Source of the DNA: Sindora glabra
Lineage: Eukaryota; Streptophyta; Magnoliopsida; Fabales; Fabaceae
Direction of reading: 5' to 3'
DNA length: 64,000 nt
Assembly: GCA_020226215.1 (NCBI GenBank)
Contig: CM035225.1
Coordinates: forward strand, 14,581,868 to 14,645,867
Part shown: one piece after another, positions 1-11,999 of the stretch
How the letters are laid out: every line of letters starts with the position of its first letter
How positions within the stretch are numbered: position 1 is the first letter of the stretch
Position numbers and translations under genes: made by a program
Notes under the pieces: model-generated
What the model was told of the DNA's origin: nothing
Databases searched by the model: none
What the model saw: the letters and a program-made list of their open reading frames with translations, nothing else

Positions 1-39
1 CTACTAAGAACACTAACCATAAAAATCAAATTTGGTCTA

Positions 40-790
40 ATGCAAACTTAAGCATACATTAAACTTCCTATTGCACTTGTATAAGGAACATTTTGCATTA
101 ACTATTTCTCTATCTCATTTGTTGGGCACTATTTTTTGCTAAACTTATCACCTTTTACAATTGGAACATCCCCACCTTTATAGTTTTACATTTCAAATCT
201 TTCAAGAATCTTATCAATATATGTGTTTTGAGACAATCACAAGTTATGAGTTCTATCCTTCTGAATCTGAATCCTTAAAACAAATGATATCTCACCAAGA
301 TCCTTTATGTCAAAAGCTCTAGACAATATTTGTTTGGTATCATGTAGCAAAGCTAGATTATTGCTTGCCAACTGAATATCAACATACAAGATAAGGAAAC
401 TAAAACTGCTCTTATTGACCTTGAAATAAATACACTAGTTAACATTATTTTGTATGAAACCCATAAGTGTAATTAACTTATCAAACTTGAAATACCATTG
501 TCAAGATGCCCATTTCAAACCACATATTGATTTTCATAGCTTGCATACTAGATGCTCAAGTCTATTCATCTAAAACCCCTCAAGTTGTTTCATGTATACA
601 TCTTCCACAAGTTCATCATTTAGAAAAGTTATTTTAACATTTATCTAGTGAAGCTCTAAATTAGAATGTGCAACTAAGGCCATAATAATCCTGAATAAGT
701 CTTTAAAGGTTACTGGTGAAAAGGTCATAAAGTAGCCAATTCCTTTTCTCTAAGTAAAATCTTTAGCTATTATTCTTGCTTTAAATCGTT
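40..790 (-). pseudogene. Copia reverse transcriptase C-terminal half (degenerate)
   Basis: The minus strand translates in pieces to copia RT. A YVDD-type active site is present as YVDI at 375-386, followed by LASNN. Downstream come a DLGEISF-like block near 290, a SQNTYIDKIL-like block near 210 and the GSLMYA motif at 50-70 that leads into RNase H. Several in-frame stops interrupt it. The YVDD-to-YVDI change removes one catalytic aspartate, so no activity is expected. RNase H would continue past position 1. Confidence 0.85.
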
Positions 791-1189
791 TAATTTTGTC
801 ATTTGAATCTTTCTTTATCTTGTACACCCATTTGTAACTAATTACCTTATAATTTTATGGAAGCTCAATAAGTTCCTATACTTCATTCTTGATCATATAC
901 TAAATTTCTTTATTCATAGCATTCGTCCACAAATTAAATTGTTAACTATTTATTGTTTAACTGTATGTAGTTGGATCAATAATATCCCAATATTATATTA
1001 ACTTTCACTAAGATAGACATAATAATCATTTAAAATTGTTGTCTCTCTTTGTCTAATTAACTTTCTAATTGGGATCTGCTTAACAGGTTAATGGTCCTTA
1101 ATAGGAATAGCTACAACAGGTTCTACAATTTAGTTAGGCTTTACATTTTGATTATTTTGTGTCTCAATATGAAAGATCGAGGTACAATA

Positions 1190-1960
1190 ATTTAACTAAG
1201 AAATACTAGTGGAATAGTAATGAAAATTGGCTCATTTTATGTTTTCAATGTGCCTTAAACTTAGCAACAAATTAGAGTATCAAGCTTAAGGAATTTAGTA
1301 GTCATGGACTCAACTATTTTTGTACCTTTTATAGGGTAATAGAACTTGTATTCTTTTGCACGATCTGGATACCTTATGAAGTAACAATGAATGAATCTTA
1401 GATCAAGTTTCTTCACTAATTAATCATAAATATTCACCTTAAAAGGGCACCCCTAAACTCAAAAATGATTTGAGCTAAGTTTTCTTTTAGTTTAAAGCTC
1501 AAAGGATATTTTAGGTATTGACTTGCTAAGAACACAATTAGAGATATACAAAGTAGTTTTAATAGCCTTACCTCAAAGAAATTCAGGTAAATTTGTTCCA
1601 TTTATCAAGCTCCTCATCATGTCTTTAAAAATTTAATTGCATTTTTCAATGATACCATTTTGCTCAGGACTTTCAAGCATAGTATACTATAGAATAATTC
1701 CACAATCTTGCAAAAACTTGGTAAACGGTCCTATATGTTGCCTAGACACATTTTGTTTGCTATAATATTCACCTCCCCGATTAAATTTCACAATTTTGAT
1801 AACTTTTTCTAATTCTTTTTCAACCTCAATTTTGAAAGTTTTAAATTTTTCAAGTACATCAAAATTTTATTTTATCAAATAAAGACAACTATATCAAGAA
1901 AAGTCATTAATGAATATAACAAAATAATGACAACCACAAATAGTGGGAAAGTATGGTCTT
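1190..1960 (-). pseudogene. Copia integrase core (degenerate)
   Basis: Minus-strand reading gives a recognisable copia integrase catalytic core. An NRGGEY block (family DRGGEY) lies near 1770-1790, then GPFTKFLQ, a QNGIIE block (family QQNGIAER) near 1650, a NLPEFL block, and the YFIRYP and KEYKFY region near 1360. Stops and small frameshifts break the frame repeatedly. The first aspartate of the acidic triad is replaced by asparagine in this reading. Confidence 0.8.
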
Positions 1961-2333
1961 AAACTATCTCTAAAAGATTAGAACTATAAGTAGCGCTTTT
2001 CTTTTTAGTTTTAGTTAACTTACCCCTAATACAACTTACATATATGTCCATATTATCAAAATCCAAGGAAAGAAAAATATCATCATTAATTAACCTCTCC
2101 ACCTGTTCTATAGTTATATGTCCCAATCTCTTATGCCATAACACTGATGATGTTTCCTTAATTCTAGGTCTTTTTGAAATCATATTTTCAATATTCAAAG
2201 AAGTATAATGACTATCAGAGGTTAATCGTAATCTATAGAAATCATTATCAAGAATATCAAAACTAATAGACTTAGAATGCAATAAATTATCAAATTTTCC
2301 ATTTTCAAATATAAATTCATATCCAAGCTTATC
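1959..2333 (-). pseudogene. Copia GAG-pre-integrase domain fragment
   Basis: An open stretch of about 125 residues contains LWHKRLGHI, the hallmark of the GAG-pre-integrase (zinc-binding HHCC) segment, preceded by LGYEFIFENGKFD, typical of the protease/integrase linker. The apparent start codon at 2339 belongs to the terminus of the inserted solo LTR and is not a real start; the copia frame continues on the far side of the insert at 5073. This is the best preserved part of the element. Confidence 0.88.
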
Positions 2334-3325
2334 TATCACGACCCTAACCTATTGGTGACTAGCGTGGAATCCCTTTCTAGTTTCCACCTGCCTATTCTTA
2401 ATTAATTACCTTGATTCAAAATAACAAATACCCTCCATTTATAAAGAATCTAGCATTTTAGAAAGAAAACATTCAATGAGATTTCTATAAAAAATGAAGA
2501 AGTTAGGCATGCTTATAACCTTCCCAAAATGAGGATAAGCAAGTCTAATTAACTTAAGAGGAAATTAATTTAACGTCCCTTCTATCTAATTTTATGACAA
2601 ACTAGAGGCCTAAAATATTCTATATATATGAAACTATACTATCAAAATACCATTAATAAGTTCTCAAAAACTTTAACTTTAAAAAGGTGGAAGCAAAGGC
2701 TCAACTTGGGAATCTGTAAAATAAAACATGGAGGAATGAGTCTGAGACTCAATGAGTAAATAATTTATAAAAACAGTAATAATTTACAATAACTTACCTA
2801 TTGGACTCTCCTCCTTTAATAAATCATATCACATTTAAACATATTAAAAATTGAGAGCCAATGTCAATAAAATTAACACATGATCATTTCATTTTTCAAT
2901 GTCTCATTTTTCAATGTCTCATGTATGAACACTCAAGGATAACTATAATCAAGTCACATCTTATTTGGAACAGTAAGCCATGAATAGAATACAATTATCT
3001 ACCTTTTATCTCCCAGTTTAGCTTTATACCTTCCATAAGCTTTCCATCCTTATCCTTCTAGGGTCTGCCTTATCCCCTCTACAAATATATCACTAAGAAT
3101 TTTTCGTCCAATACTCATAATATCACCCTTATCACATTTCTTATATCTATTGCCATTTGTGGTATGATTCACAATTGCAATTTGAATATTAGAGCTCAAA
3201 CTCCATCTAACATAACCATAATTTAATTTTAATATACATCACAATATTTATCAATATCATTATGTTTTATAGAATAGATACAAGTATTTACACATATCAT
3301 AGTACTAAATTCATAAAGCGTTTCT

Positions 3326-3327
<2 letters not shown>

Positions 3328-3401
<74 letters not shown>
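3328..3401. repeat. (TA)n microsatellite, about 36 units
   Basis: Uninterrupted TA dinucleotides of roughly 74 bp lie inside the 2.7 kb solo LTR. Likely to vary in length between individuals. Confidence 0.97.
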
Positions 3402-3404
<3 letters not shown>

Positions 3405-3944
3405 CACACAACTTCTACCTCCTCATGTCATGATTATCTAACCCATGTAATCATCTTACACTTATCATGAACCATATTGTCTTTAGTGTTTAGTAACCAA
3501 ATACTCATGTTAGGTAATCAAAAGTCATGAAAATATAAAATAAATGGGGCATATGTTACTATACGATCATCTTAATTATGACCTTTGAGTGGTCTTTTAT
3601 GAATAACTCAAAAATTATAAATATAATATCCATAAAACTTATTTTGTATGAAAATAGACTCAATAAGCTTTTCATAGATTGGTTATTTACCTTAATTAGT
3701 TAAATTTTGAAATAATTACGCCTTTTTGAAAATAAATACAAAAAGTCCATTTTTCAAAATCTTAAGTTTTTTACTTTTGCCCACTATTTTAATAATATCT
3801 CAAAATATTACAATATTTTGATTTAAAACTAATTCCATTTAAAAGGATACTTAATTACCTTTAAAACAATAAGTAATTTATTTAAGAAGGATATAAGATG
3901 GAGGAGTTATGCCTTTTCAAAATTAGCTTAAAATTCTTTCGTCA

Positions 3945-4195
3945 ATGAATCAATTCACCCACCCAATTTTTGCCTCTAAACCCTCAAAATCAATTGATTA
4001 CTCAATTCTGAGATCTACTTTCACCTCTAACCCCCTGTAATTGATTGGTTACTCGATTTTTAAGCCTAATTTCGCCCTTGGACCCCTGGACTCGATTCAT
4101 TAACCCTTAAATCCCTAGAATCGATTAGTCACCTGATTTTGAAACCTATTTTTGCCTTTAAACCCCTAGAATCAATTTACAAATCAATTTATATG
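3945..4195 (+). repeat. Diverged tandem repeat inside solo LTR, about 60-bp period
   Basis: Four imperfect copies follow one another. Each has a 'CCTCTAAACCCC..' type stretch, then an AATTGATT/TCGATT core, then 'ACTCGATTTT'. Copies differ by several substitutions and small indels. Internal subrepeats like this are common in long plant LTRs. Confidence 0.7.
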
Positions 4196-5073
4196 TAAAA
4201 ATCTCAGTTTTCGATAAAAAATTCACTAGTTATCCAACTTTGAATACCTCTTAAACACATATATTACATACGAAACCTCAATATAATCATCAATACACTT
4301 ATTTAACCTATCATATCACCTTTTTCCATCTTTTATTACTTTTATAACATCAAAATAAATCAGATTTAAGTAAAATCACAAAACAACACTTATTTCATCT
4401 ATGTCATTAAACCTTAAAATTCATAAATTTAGCTAGATTATCCATTCACCTTATATGGAAAAGGATGCTAGAAGATCAATTTAAAAATCTTTCAACTCTA
4501 ACTATGTCAAAATCCATGATTTCTAGAGTTAAAATTTAAAATGCTCAACAAAATTAAATAAATTTCAAATCCTTCATCAACCAAGAAAAAATATGAAGGG
4601 TTCTTGATAAAAGTAATGTTTTACCTTGATTGGATCAAGAAATCAAGAAGATTTGAAGTCCTTGTGCTTGATTGATAGAGTAGTGTGGAGAATGTGTAAA
4701 GAATGTGGGAGAAATTCTTAGAGAAAGATAGAAAAATTAGAAGGATGAAGTGAAATGAGGGAAAAATAAGTTTGAGGGCTAAAATGGAAGAAAATAAGGC
4801 TCCAGGGGCATTTTTAAAAAATTACTCCGAAACATCTTCCATACTCACATACTCACTTATATTGGTGTATAACTTTATACTTTAGGATTCTAGAAAACTT
4901 AGAAAAATTTCATCCGAATTACATTTCCATATTCTTACTTTTATTAATTCTATTTTATTTCATATTTCACACATAATATTTTTAATTCACCTGAACTTAT
5001 CGGTTGCTTTAACCATTTTTCCTCATATCATAATTTATAATTTATTAACAATTAAGGAAGGTATAACATTATC

Positions 5074-5569
5074 TAAAAGAGTAAATAAAATTAAATTGCA
5101 TTTAAAACTAAGAACATAAAAAAATATTCAATGTAATTTCAATAGAGTTTTCAAATTTTAAAATAGCATCTCCTATGCATTCAACTACAACTTCTAGATC
5201 ATTTCCTACCTAAGCATGGACTCTTTCTCACTTGATTTCCTCTTACTTATGAACCCATTTTTATTGCCTTTTTTCTTATTTAACTAAGAGTTGAATCTAT
5301 AGCACTCACTCCTTTTATGACTTTTCTTATAACAATTATAACACTCTACATTCTTATGAATGGAACCTTTAGGACCTCTCACTTGTGGTTTATGACTAAC
5401 ATTATTATTGTTTCCATGCCTCTAAGCCCCTTGAGATTTAGAAAGATTGTTCCTTGGACTATGTGATTTAGGTTTCTTTTTCTAATTGGTTAGGTTCTTG
5501 TTAGATAAGGATTTTGATTAAGTTAAAAAATGTATTTTATTCTTTTCTTTCTTTAATTTTTCTTCCTTA
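5074..5569 (-). pseudogene. Copia gag C-terminus with zinc knuckle, into protease
   Basis: On the minus strand a Lys/Glu-rich stretch (5569-5510) leads to a CCHC zinc knuckle at 5343-5302 with spacing C-x2-C-x4-H-x4-C, as in retroelement nucleocapsids. A weak protease/linker region (about 5200-5074) then ends at the TTATC duplication. Stops occur near 5520 and 5095. It connects in frame sense to the pieces across both nested insertions. Confidence 0.82.
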
Positions 5570-6048
5570 GCAATTGTTAGGATTCGGATTAATATACATA
5601 GCAAAATTTTAAAATTTTTTATCCAAAACCTTCCTAGGATCCATGCAAAAGTTATAAACCAGTGTTAAGGTTTCACCTTATTTGTACTCATATTCTTTTT
5701 GAATGAATCCTTGAAAGATCGAGATGAATTAAATGCAGGCCGGAAGGTACAATGTTTGTATGATATCTACACGGAGTAAACAACGACTTCTCTCCTCCAC
5801 GAAACTGTTAGGATTCGTCTATCTCACTAGGATTAGGATTGGGCATTTTTTTTGAGTGATTTAGGGTTTTCTTAAAGCTTATGTGCGTAAATCAAAGTAC
5901 TGCCTTCAAGTCTCTTTTAAAGAACTAAGGCATACTACAATCCTAGTCTTACTAGGATAATGCTTCAAAAAATTCTATTCACACTAAATAACTATTACCT
6001 TATCCTTATCCTTACCCTTATCCTAGAGAGAGTGAAGACAGATAGGAC

Positions 6049-9000
6049 TAGGAATGGCAAAAAGGCCTAGATTCACTGGATCTTACCCGAACCAATGGGT
6101 ATTTTACTCGGTGGATCAGACCCAAAATAAACTCAAAATTTAGTGATTCAAGTTCGAGTCTCACCTACCAAATCCAACGGGTTTCGAGTTCTGTCAAATA
6201 CCCGAAATGTAGCCCTTCCTCAGTGCCTCACGGGTACCTTCAACCCCTGCTTCTCTAAAGTTGTTCCTAGGTTTTCTTCTTCAATCTATGATCAACCCAC
6301 GATTTTCAATTTTAGACAATAGTACTTGATTTGAGCTTTGTTTCACTGCTCTTCTGCTTCATTTTCTTTGCTTCGTCTTCATCGCTGCATTAACAAGTAA
6401 CTGACCTCTACTTCATTGCTTCTCTACTTCAATCGGGTTTATGTTTTCAAGCGATTTGTTAATTAGGTTAGTACTTAATTCATATATTGCTTTATCTTTG
6501 GATTACTGCAGATGGAATATTGGAAAAGCCATTGGTGAATGTTAAAGCTCCAGATATTAATATATGTTCACAATCCTAAAATGGGTTTTTCTTCTTTTTG
6601 ATTATAGAAAAGACATTGTATTATGTAGGAAAATATGATTCACAGTTTCTTCTTTTTGATTGTAGAAAAGACATTGTATTGCGACTTGCATATTTCTTCT
6701 GTTTAGCTCAGCCTTTATGGATAAGTTATTATGTAAGACTTTCTAGGGTAAAGGTAGTTTCCATATAAGCTCCCAAGGGATTTCCTAATTCTGATTGTTC
6801 CTTATTCCCATTGTTTTTGGATGCGTACTTCCCATGCTCTCATTTACCTCGTTGGGTTTCCATAGTGATGGTCTATTTTGTTGGGTTTCTATAGTGATAA
6901 TCTATTTTGTTTAATGGAAGCTGCTCTTTAAAATGGTTGAAGAATAATCATGTTCCTATTTATAATTGTCTTTTGGTTTTGTTTGGTCTTCTCAGTTATT
7001 TTTCTATTCTATATGTAAAGTAGTAGTATTGCTACAACAGCACGCGCATCTTCCTTCAAAGTCAAATATTGAATAGAGTGGAAGTTTGATATCGAATTTG
7101 TAAGTGGTTTGTGGTCATTTGTACATTTTACCTCTTATGATGTTGGAAACCTAGAGCTAGGACAGTTCAGATTATTATTTATATGATGTCTTGTGCTTGT
7201 TGTAAATTTAATTTTAGGATATCTTAGGTGATTAACATATTTTGATATATATTAATATTGTCATGTTAGCGGCTGACATGTAATGAGGAAAAAGAGGGGA
7301 GGGGTATGTTGAAAAAAATGCAGAGGTCGACAGGGATGTCCTCCACATGAAATTTCAACTTTATCCTTAACGATAAAGTCAGTAATGCAAGTGTGGATCA
7401 ATGTTTGTTATTATGGCATATAGCAAGTATAGATTGGAGAAAGAGTGGCTTACTGTGACCAAAGAGAGAGAGAGAGGGATGCAGATTGCAGCAGAAAAGT
7501 GAAAGGAACAATTTAGAAAGGAAAAATAAATTAGGAGAATCCGTGTTAATGTGAAGAACCCTTTAGCCACTGTTGTCTTAGATGGCAGATGGGAAAAATA
7601 GAATGCATTTGGGTAGAATGAGTGGGTAAAACAGTAAAGATAGGCGCCACTTAAGTTAGCCATTTATTGCGGCTATCTAATTCTTGTCTCAGTGCTTTTG
7701 ACTGGATTTGACTTATTAATATTAAGTGGCAAGCAATATATATATATATATTTTAAGTTGTTTCAGTTTAGAAGTCTGTAAACCTTCCTTCCACTATGTC
7801 CAAATTCTGCCTCCCTACTATTGCAAGTTTCTACATAGCTCAAATTTTTTGCCTCTCTTCTATTGTCTGTGATTGAGTGCTATAATTCTGTTCTATTAAT
7901 AACAAAAGGAATTATGTAACCACAAAGTGGATAATCGGTGAATTGATCATGCAATAATTGACTAAAATACAGAAAAGTGGAAAAAACGGAGTGTGAACGA
8001 TGAGTTCTTTTACAGATAAATCTGTTGAGACCAGAGTGCTATATAACCAGAAATTCTCTGCTAAAAGTCAATGTCCCAATCCAACATTGAATATTTTCAG
8101 TATTAAATTAGAAATGCAAGCAGACCAGGTAAAAACAATCACAAATGAGCTTTTATGTCAAACTGAGTTAGATGCAAACACTAGCGGCTATATATGTAGT
8201 AATGACAGGATACACAAGGAGATAAGAGTAGTGTGGACTATATGGCTGATGTACGAGGGAAATTAACCTTGTTGGTGTGGTTTTACAACAAGTAGTTACA
8301 AAGAATGGGTGCCTCACTATGAAGTTGCTTTTGCACAAAAGCCATTGTCGCCAAATGATATTAAGGTGGACTATGAAGAATTGATTTTCATAAGCTTAGC
8401 CTACCAGTATGTGAAAAATAGTAATTGCTCAACTCAATTTTGATCGATTGGGGTGCATGTACAATGTCTGAGGCAGTGCTAAATTTCAAACAAAAACCAG
8501 AAAGTATAAGAAATATAGATAACAGATTGGCATAATTTCTAAATGCCATCACTTTGAAATGAACACTCAAACTTGCAGAGTAATGTAGAGTTGAGGTGCC
8601 ATAAAAGTAATGCAATTTATCAAAACTTGCTATCACATCCGATATGTGGACTCAAATCAGAGCTTGAGCGGTACCTTGAGGAGGATGTCTTACTGAGAAC
8701 CTCATCTTTTAATATACTATTACGGTGGAAAATAAGTGGAGTAAAATTTTCATTGTTGCAAGCCATCGCCAAAGATATTTTGAGTATTCCTATGTTTACT
8801 GTGGCTTCTGAATTTGCATTTAGTACTAGCGGGAGACTAGTAAGCTCACATCGTAGTAGACTACATCTAAACACTTTGGAAGCATTAATGTGTGCTCAAG
8901 ATTGGATATGGTCTAAGGAATATCAAGGTTAGTTTTATGTTTTAATTAAATAAGATTTCTATTTATTTTACTGTTAAGTTTTGTTTTAATTTCCTTTTTC

Positions 9001-10206
9001 CTTTATTCTAAGGTTTAGGTGAAGAACGTGCTACCATACATGATGAGGAGGAAGATGATTAGGTAATTTTCCAAATCCCTAACTTTAGTATATCTCTTTT
9101 ACTACCATACAATGCTTTGCATGCTGATATCACTACCTAGGAATTTCAAGGATTTAGGATATTTTAGAACTAGAGCTCACAATATTCTTTTAAACTATAA
9201 ATATCCTAAATGGGTTCTGATGAAAAAATGAGATCCTTGTTCTTTAAACTTATTAGGGAATTTGAAGCCAATGGCACTTACTGTAAACATCATTACAATG
9301 AGAAAGAGCATTGTCGGGCACTGGAAAGAGTTAATCATATTTTTTATGAGATGAGAGCTGATGGGTTTAGCTTGGTATCAAACTTAGGAATTAATCCATA
9401 TTTGTCAGGTTCTGGAAGTAGAAGTTACTTGTATTTCGTATAATTGAGATTTTCTAGTAACTCTATCTCCTCTGGTCTTGAAAAATTTTGCAATAGGGTT
9501 TCGTCATGAGGAATTTGGGAATTTTATGTTTGTTCAATGGGATTTTCTGTTGGATATTATCTCTTACTAGTTAGATGAAGACTCTTTATCCTTTTGAAAT
9601 AGCATTTTTTTTCTCAATCATTGCCCGTGCAGAATTTCAGTCCTAGTATTGGAATTCATCATTTATAATGGAGAGTATTTTCTGATATTGTTTTCTATCT
9701 CACATTCTTTCATTCATTTGATTTGTCATCTTTTGAAGTCATGTTGATGACTATATTTCACTGATGTCTATCTGGTAATTGCACATATTTTCTTCTTTGA
9801 ATATGTCGTATTTGGAAGAGTAGTACAAAACCAAATCAGAATACTGAAAATCCTATCAAAACTGTCCTAACTTATGAAATAAAAGCTACAGATTACCCAT
9901 AAGATCTCAGAATTAGCCAATGTTTTGAAACATTCAAAGATGGTGAATTTGTGATACACTTTCCAAGCTTGTTGAGTCGTCGTTTTTTCAAGTTATAGTT
10001 TTTTCTAGGCTGTATTTTCACTGGAAAATCATAGGACAAGGTTACAGCTACAGAGTAATGAAAATTTGCTTCATGTCCGACTCGGGTCTACTTCGGGTCC
10101 AATTCGAGTCTGGCTACTTCGGGTCCACGGTTTTGGATTTATTTCGGGTTTGGATAATGTCGGGTCTAGGTCAGGTCTGCCCAGACCTAGCCCATTGCTA
10201 TTCCTA
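6049..10206 (+). mobile_element. hAT superfamily DNA transposon, 4158 bp
   Basis: Terminal inverted repeats start TAGGAATGGCAA at the left and, read inward from the right, TAGGAATAGCAATGGG. They are flanked by an 8-bp duplication with one mismatch (GATAGGAC 6041-6048, GATAGAAC 10207-10214), the length expected for hAT. Subterminal CGGGT-rich repeats lie at 10078-10170. The only recognisable transposase piece is the C-terminal dimerisation domain (8573-8932). The rest of the coding region is too decayed, or too split by introns, to assemble, so the copy is probably non-autonomous now. Confidence 0.9.
8573..8932 (+). pseudogene. hAT transposase C-terminal dimerisation domain
   Basis: From about residue 28 the 119-residue frame matches the hAT C-terminal dimerisation region (Pfam Dimer_Tnp_hAT). 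ELERYLEEDV is followed by a W-K block, a LLQAIAKDILSIP segment, VASEFAFSTSGR and a closing LEALMCAQDW. The family motif normally reads ASES-AFS, so the second serine is phenylalanine here. No open frame upstream gives the BED zinc finger or the catalytic DDE core. A separate small frame at 9210-9443 downstream is unrecognised and may be a leftover exon. The domain call is firm; whether the transposase is functional is doubtful. Confidence 0.9.
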
Positions 10207-10214
10207 GATAGAAC

Positions 10215-10390
10215 TTATCTATTAATTATCTAATATTAGATAATTGCATTATCTCATAATATAATTATCTAATATTAAATTAGCATATGATTATCTTATA
10301 TTAGATAATAAATTATCTCATAACATAATTATCTAATATCTAATAACATAATTATCTGATATTACTTTAATATCAAATAATATCACATAA
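10215..10390. repeat. AT-rich palindromic repeat block in solo LTR
   Basis: Variants of TTATCTAATATTAGATAA and ATCTCATAA(T/C)ATAATTATC recur at least five times on both strands. It lies directly beyond the right end of the hAT element, inside the copia solo LTR. Strong secondary structure is likely. Confidence 0.75.
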
Positions 10391-11367
10391 TATTATATAT
10401 ATATATTGCGTAAAAAATATATTGTTATCTTAATAATAATAATATATATGTACGAAAATAAGTTCAATTAATTGAATTTTAATCTAACTAGAATTTAATT
10501 AATTATTATCTTATTCCTACTCCTTTTATGTGACCTTGTAGGTTCTTACTACGTTAATAATGACTCATTTTGGGCCATAAACAGTGAACGGTACCTAGTA
10601 ATACATCACTGCCACTCAAGTAGTAAGAATGTCTATGATTCGACATCTACCTAATATATGATCAACATTTTACATCATAATCCCTTTTGTAATAATATCC
10701 AAATTGAACTGGAGGCATGGAGTGTGTCATCCTTGTTAATATTTAATTTATATTTTTTGATACTGAGTAGACTTAAAACAAATGATCAATATCACATATT
10801 GATCCAACTGAGCATGACTATACATTTTTAAGTCTCAATCAATTAAAGGGCCAAGGATATTTTTCTTTTATATAAGAGTAACAAAATTCCATCTACATCA
10901 CTCACTTCCCTCTACATGATTCGTGACACACCCAATTAATGCCCTACTCGTCATCCCGATTAAAGGTGACATAGAATGACATCAAAGTGAGTAACTCCTC
11001 ATGTAGAGAGCCGTAATGACTTCAAGTCAAAGGATTATATGCATTTGTGGTCATATGAAAATAACTAATGACATATCTATCCATACAGTATTCTCACAAT
11101 GGATCAGTCTAGTATATTGTTCACTAATAATGTACTCATGTATTAACTTGATATCAAATATCCATGATTCATAATCATTAATCACTATGCATGCTAGTCT
11201 CAATATATTATTACTATCTATTTCGTAATAATACTTGACTAGGAGCATTTTAGGAATAGCAAAGCCATTCCAAAGATAATTATTATATTTAAGTTATAAT
11301 TTACGTAAAATATAATATAATAATTATATTGCCAAAATGAAACGAATACATTGTGTAATATTGCAAT

Positions 11368-11990
11368 AATCTCTATGATTGGCTCCTAAGACACACACCA
11401 ATAGCAATGTACGTAGTGATGAGTTCATTAATAGTTTAGGGTGTATTCAAGGTATTATGGGCTATCTTAATTTGACTAAATTCTGAAGGTAAGGAATTCA
11501 AGGCATGTGGGATAAGAAAAGTATCATCTAAATCAAATTTTAAGTTCTTCAATTAGGTTTGGAACTATCTTGATGATAAACTCTGTTATACCACCAGTGT
11601 TATTATCCTTCATTGTTGTTAGTTTCTTCATTAGGCATCTAAATTCAATGTTATCAAATACTTGATACCTTTGCAATATAGCATTAATAAACTCTTTGGC
11701 CTTCATTGTATCTATCAATCCACCTAGTAGATATTCAGGAATAAATCTCTGGATTGCAATGAGACAGAGCTTATTAGATCTCTCCCATTTTGCATAATAG
11801 TGTTTTACTTTTAGATGCTTTTAGGAATAAGCACTAATTATTCTGTTTTACATAAGGCTAAATTAAGATCTATAATACTAAAAGCAAACTCTATATCTTG
11901 CTTCCATCTTTTATAATTTGTACTATTTAATAGTTTAATAATTGCAATATTGTTATTTATTACAAAAGAGACTGTGAAAGTACAATTAAA
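11368..11990 (-). pseudogene. Copia gag N-terminal/UBN2 region
   Basis: The minus strand gives a NSTNYKRWKQDIEFA block near 11930 (family pattern: LNGTNFxxWKxxI). A conserved open stretch at 11718-11533 carries KEFINAIL and LMKKLTTMK..NTGGI, typical of the copia gag UBN2 domain. A further block, FLIPHALNSLPSEFSQIKI, leads down to 11420. Stops occur near 11860, 11800 and 11440. It ends at the GCAAT duplication, and the zinc-knuckle part resumes at 5569. Confidence 0.85.
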
Positions 11991-11999
11991 AAATGTAAT

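Larger units (their letters stand above)
2334..5068 (+). mobile_element. Solo LTR, 2735 bp, gypsy-like
   Basis: The segment is flanked by a perfect 5-bp duplication TTATC (2329-2333 and 5069-5073). The ends are TATCACGACC and GGTATAACA, an inverted pair of the TGTCACGACC type common in plant Ty3/gypsy LTRs, with the first G mutated to A. No coding domain, internal LTR copy or second terminus was found, so a solo LTR fits best. It interrupts the copia protease/integrase region. Orientation is judged from the CACGACC start motif and is less certain than the boundaries. It contains a long TA array and a quasi-tandem repeat. Confidence 0.85.
5575..11362 (+). mobile_element. Copia-type solo LTR (about 1.6 kb) carrying a nested hAT transposon
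   Basis: A perfect GCAAT duplication (5570-5574 and 11363-11367) brackets an element that starts TGTTAGGATTCGG and ends GTGTAATATT. The 3' terminus departs from the usual CA and is probably mutated, or a couple of bases off. Removing the hAT element and one copy of its duplication leaves about 1.62 kb (5575-6048 and 10215-11362) with no coding domain, consistent with a solo LTR. It lies in the gag of the outer copia element, between the UBN2 region and the zinc knuckle. Confidence 0.75.

Noticed and set aside
7379..7663. 94-codon minus-strand frame inside the hAT element
   Set aside because: On the opposite strand to the transposase piece, with no recognised similarity.
8000..8266. 88-codon plus-strand frame inside the hAT element
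   Set aside because: Could be a transposase exon by position, but no hAT motif is visible, so it is not called separately.
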